A stretch of 7,635 nt of DNA from Methanobacteriota archaeon (GTDB lineage Archaea; Thermoplasmatota; Poseidoniia; Poseidoniales; Thalassarchaeaceae): NCBI GenBank assembly GCA_002685895.1, contig NYYK01000051.1:12768-20402 (forward strand). Direction: 5' to 3'. The translations under genes and the position numbers were made by a program. The first letter of the stretch is position 1; every line of letters begins with the position of its first letter. Below are positions 5,823-7,635 of the stretch, one piece after another. The notes beneath the pieces are model-generated. The model ran no database searches and had not been told where the DNA came from. It worked only from the letters and a program-made list of their open reading frames with translations.

Positions 5823-6596
5823 ATGGGACTACTAGAAAAGGCAGGCCAAATGCAGGACGAGGGAAAAGCAAAACCAGCTAAAGCAACTAAGCCTAAACCC
5901 GCAAAGAAGGAAAAGCAGGCGAAGAAACCAGCACGGCGCGCAAAGAAGGCAAAGGTTGTCGATGATTTAGATGACTTTGAAGTTAAAGAGAGAGTTGCTA
6001 AAACTCTACCTACGGAATACGAACTTGCCAAGAAACCTGCGCGTTTTGCTCGTAGTCTAGTTGATTTCATTGTCACCTATGGAGCGTTCTTGGGAGTTCT
6101 CGGTGCTTTTGCCATGGTTGATAGTGATTTCACTTATTTTTGGATTCTCGCAATTCTTGTTATGATTTTCAATATGATTGCAATGCCAATAATGACACGT
6201 AGAACTGTAGGCAATTATGCTTCGTTAACCAAATATATTACTTACAAAGGTAAACCACCATTATTTCTGCATCAAACATTCAAATCCTTGACTATTCTAT
6301 TTATTGTAGTCGGCCTAATATTAATTCTTTCTTCCCAGAGTAGTGATGGCACTAACTCTGTAAATCTTGGTATTGGCTTGGCAGTGCTATTAATACCAAT
6401 TTCTGATTGGGTTGTGTCTAAAATCCGACATGAGACAAAACAGGGTTTGTGGGATTCAATTTTCTTTGCATACATGGTAAGCCACTCACGAATGGCCGAT
6501 GAAGAAGCAACAGGATTCTTTGGCAGATTAGAATCTTCAGGAGACTGGCTCAAAGATAAGGGCTGGCTTGGAAAAGATGATGAAGAACAATCCTAG
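5823..6596 (+). CDS. RDD-like four-helix membrane protein with a basic Lys/Ala/Pro tail
   Basis: This is a 257-residue membrane protein. Residues 13-45 are a Lys/Ala/Pro/Arg-rich tail like the tails of histone H1-type proteins, followed by an acidic patch at 47-52. Four hydrophobic segments lie near 82-100, 104-122, 155-171 and 181-198. The arrangement fits the RDD family: an Arg before helix 1 (FARSLVDF, Arg77 and Asp81) and an Asp after the last helix in ETKQGLWDSIFFAYMV (Asp211). RDD proteins are poorly understood; some have been linked to ion or solute transport. The family call is moderate because the motifs are short. The C-terminus (224-257) is acidic and soluble. It follows the proline-rich gene at once, and a GTG start at 5811 would overlap that gene's stop by four bases; ATG 5823 has a better ribosome site. 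The gene converges on the CBS-domain gene with 37 bases between the stops. Confidence 0.82.
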   Translation: MGLLEKAGQMQDEGKAKPAKATKPKPAKKEKQAKKPARRAKKAKVVDDLDDFEVKERVAKTLPTEYELAKKPARFARSLVDFIVTYGAFLGVLGAFAMVDSDFTYFWILAILVMIFNMIAMPIMTRRTVGNYASLTKYITYKGKPPLFLHQTFKSLTILFIVVGLILILSSQSSDGTNSVNLGIGLAVLLIPISDWVVSKIRHETKQGLWDSIFFAYMVSHSRMADEEATGFFGRLESSGDWLKDKGWLGKDDEEQS

Positions 6597-6633
6597 ATTG
6601 TTAATCCATCTGGCCTTGAAGTTGTGACTCGCA

Positions 6634-7635
6634 CTAATCTTCATTGTCACCGTTTTCTTCTATACGTTGTTTTGCGAATTCACGCATATCTTCTGCTACC
6701 ATACCCTCATCAATTCCTTCTTGATCGGATTCGTCAACTATTTCCCTACCAAGTAAGGTCTCGATGATATCCTCCATAGTAATGATACCAGTAGTACCTC
6801 CAAATTCATCCTTAACGATGAGTAATTGCTCCTTATGATCTAACAGTATATCTAGAGCCTCATCTACAGATTGGTCTGGCCTAACTGGATGAATAGAACG
6901 CATTAATTCCCCCATAGTAAGATTATCTTCATCTTTAGCCGCTCTTCTAAGTATATCACTCCTAAGAACTAATCCGAGAACATCATCAATTGATTCCCCT
7001 TCCACGGGCATTCTACCATGCACCATAATGGGTTTTTCTTCCATGACCTCCTGAACAGTGCAGGTTGCAGAGACAGATGATAGAACAACTCTAGGTGTCA
7101 TCACGTCACGAACTTTCATATCTCTCAATTTCAGGAGATTATGGATCACTTCTTCCTCATCAGCTTCAATACTCTTTTCTTCTTCAGCGACATCAACTAG
7201 AGCGACTAGTTCTTCGCGCGAAACTGTTTCTTGCTCAGGTACTGGAAATAACTTCCTAGTCCATTCAATAGGGGCAACAATCCAAATGAGAGTATAGATG
7301 AGTACTTGCAAAATAAATGCGGAAGGAACAGCCAATTTTTTGGAATATATTGTTCCGACAGTTTTTGGAAGTATTTCCGAGAAGAGTAATACGCCCAAGG
7401 TCAGAACTGCAGAAGCAATTCCCATTATCATGTCTAGTTTGGGACTTCCAGCATACAATTTTGCTACCTCAGTACCAACTCCAAGAGCACCTACGGTGTG
7501 AGCAATTGTATTTAGGGTCAATATAGCAGTCAGGGGTCTTTCAGGCTCAGTCTTGTATTGACGCCATAGATGCGCAAATCTCTTTTTCTCTGATTCCATT
7601 ATTGCAACATTTGAAAGTGAAGTGGAAAGTAATAC
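6634..7635 (-). CDS. CNNM/CorC-type membrane protein with DUF21 and paired CBS domains (partial, N-terminus outside window)
   Basis: The frame stays open from its stop at 6634 to the right edge (333 residues seen), so the true start is outside. An internal ATG at 7599 is unlikely to be the start, because the 12 codons upstream (including LLSTSLSNVAI) look like the usual DUF21 beginning. Residues are numbered from the edge. Membrane segments of DUF21 lie near 36-56, 67-88 and 105-122, with the conserved SEILPKTVG at 86-94. A linker helix (139-177) leads to DVMTPR (177-182) and two CBS domains, about 183-235 and 245-300. The second ends in KDEFGGTTGIITMEDIIETL (275-294). CBS pairs bind adenosine nucleotides and regulate such proteins, which are linked to magnesium or cobalt export or homeostasis. 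The C-terminal CorC/HlyC domain found in many relatives is absent; a short acidic tail follows instead. The substrate is not readable from sequence. Confidence 0.92.
   Translation of the reverse strand, partial: VLLSTSLSNVAIMESEKKRFAHLWRQYKTEPERPLTAILTLNTIAHTVGALGVGTEVAKLYAGSPKLDMIMGIASAVLTLGVLLFSEILPKTVGTIYSKKLAVPSAFILQVLIYTLIWIVAPIEWTRKLFPVPEQETVSREELVALVDVAEEEKSIEADEEEVIHNLLKLRDMKVRDVMTPRVVLSSVSATCTVQEVMEEKPIMVHGRMPVEGESIDDVLGLVLRSDILRRAAKDEDNLTMGELMRSIHPVRPDQSVDEALDILLDHKEQLLIVKDEFGGTTGIITMEDIIETLLGREIVDESDQEGIDEGMVAEDMREFAKQRIEENGDNED

Noticed and set aside
5789..6076. Minus-strand frame rich in Phe and Ala, with an apparent membrane character
   Set aside because: It is the reverse of the AAG/GCA-rich basic tail of the RDD-like protein.
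6597..6633. Bidirectional terminator between the convergent genes
   Set aside because: I found no convincing stem or T-tract in these 37 bases.
7599..7601. ATG at 7599 as the start of the CBS-domain gene
   Set aside because: The frame is open for a further 12 codons to the window edge and those codons look like the DUF21 N-terminal region, so the real start is outside.

Overview
The window reads as a gene-dense piece of an archaeal genome. The best marker is a complete archaeal/eukaryotic-type DNA primase small subunit (PriS). Several genes have AGGTG/GGGTG-type ribosome binding sites. A secreted protein carries Asp/Gly-rich calcium-binding repeats, and the base composition is AT-leaning. 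Together these resemble planktonic Euryarchaeota of the Marine Group II (Poseidoniia) kind. That placement is an inference from style, not from a phylogenetic marker search. I see no mobile element, CRISPR array, tRNA or rRNA.

Left third (1-3118, minus strand): three co-directional genes, transcribed in the order mqnD (futalosine-route menaquinone step), a 163-residue HEAT protein that looks like exactly the C-terminal half of deoxyhypusine hydroxylase, and a secreted WD40/beta-propeller protein with thrombospondin-type-3-like repeats. The propeller gene runs off the left edge. mqnD and the HEAT gene are separated by one base. The HEAT gene's ribosome site lies inside the end of mqnD, so their translation is probably coupled.

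Middle (3119-4677): a short divergent intergenic region, then on the plus strand a 64-residue two-CxxC zinc protein, followed 44 bases later by priS. The primase keeps its three catalytic aspartates. It lacks the cysteine zinc knuckle between its first two motifs and has Asn in place of the usual His of the third motif.

Right (4678-6596, plus strand): an 87-base gap holding two small inverted repeats, then two adjacent genes. The first encodes a protein with an N-terminal region that is half proline, acidic linkers and a C-terminal tandem repeat. The second encodes a four-helix RDD-like membrane protein with a strongly basic tail. The far right (6634-7635, minus strand) is a convergent CNNM/CorC-type DUF21-CBS membrane protein whose N-terminus lies outside the window.

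The most interesting item is the half-size deoxyhypusine hydroxylase. Its two His-Glu pairs are 33 residues apart, the same spacing as in each half of the eukaryotic enzyme, so a homodimer could rebuild the di-iron site. The same window encodes a protein with runs of up to six prolines, the kind of sequence whose translation depends on hypusinated IF5A. The functional link is inference.
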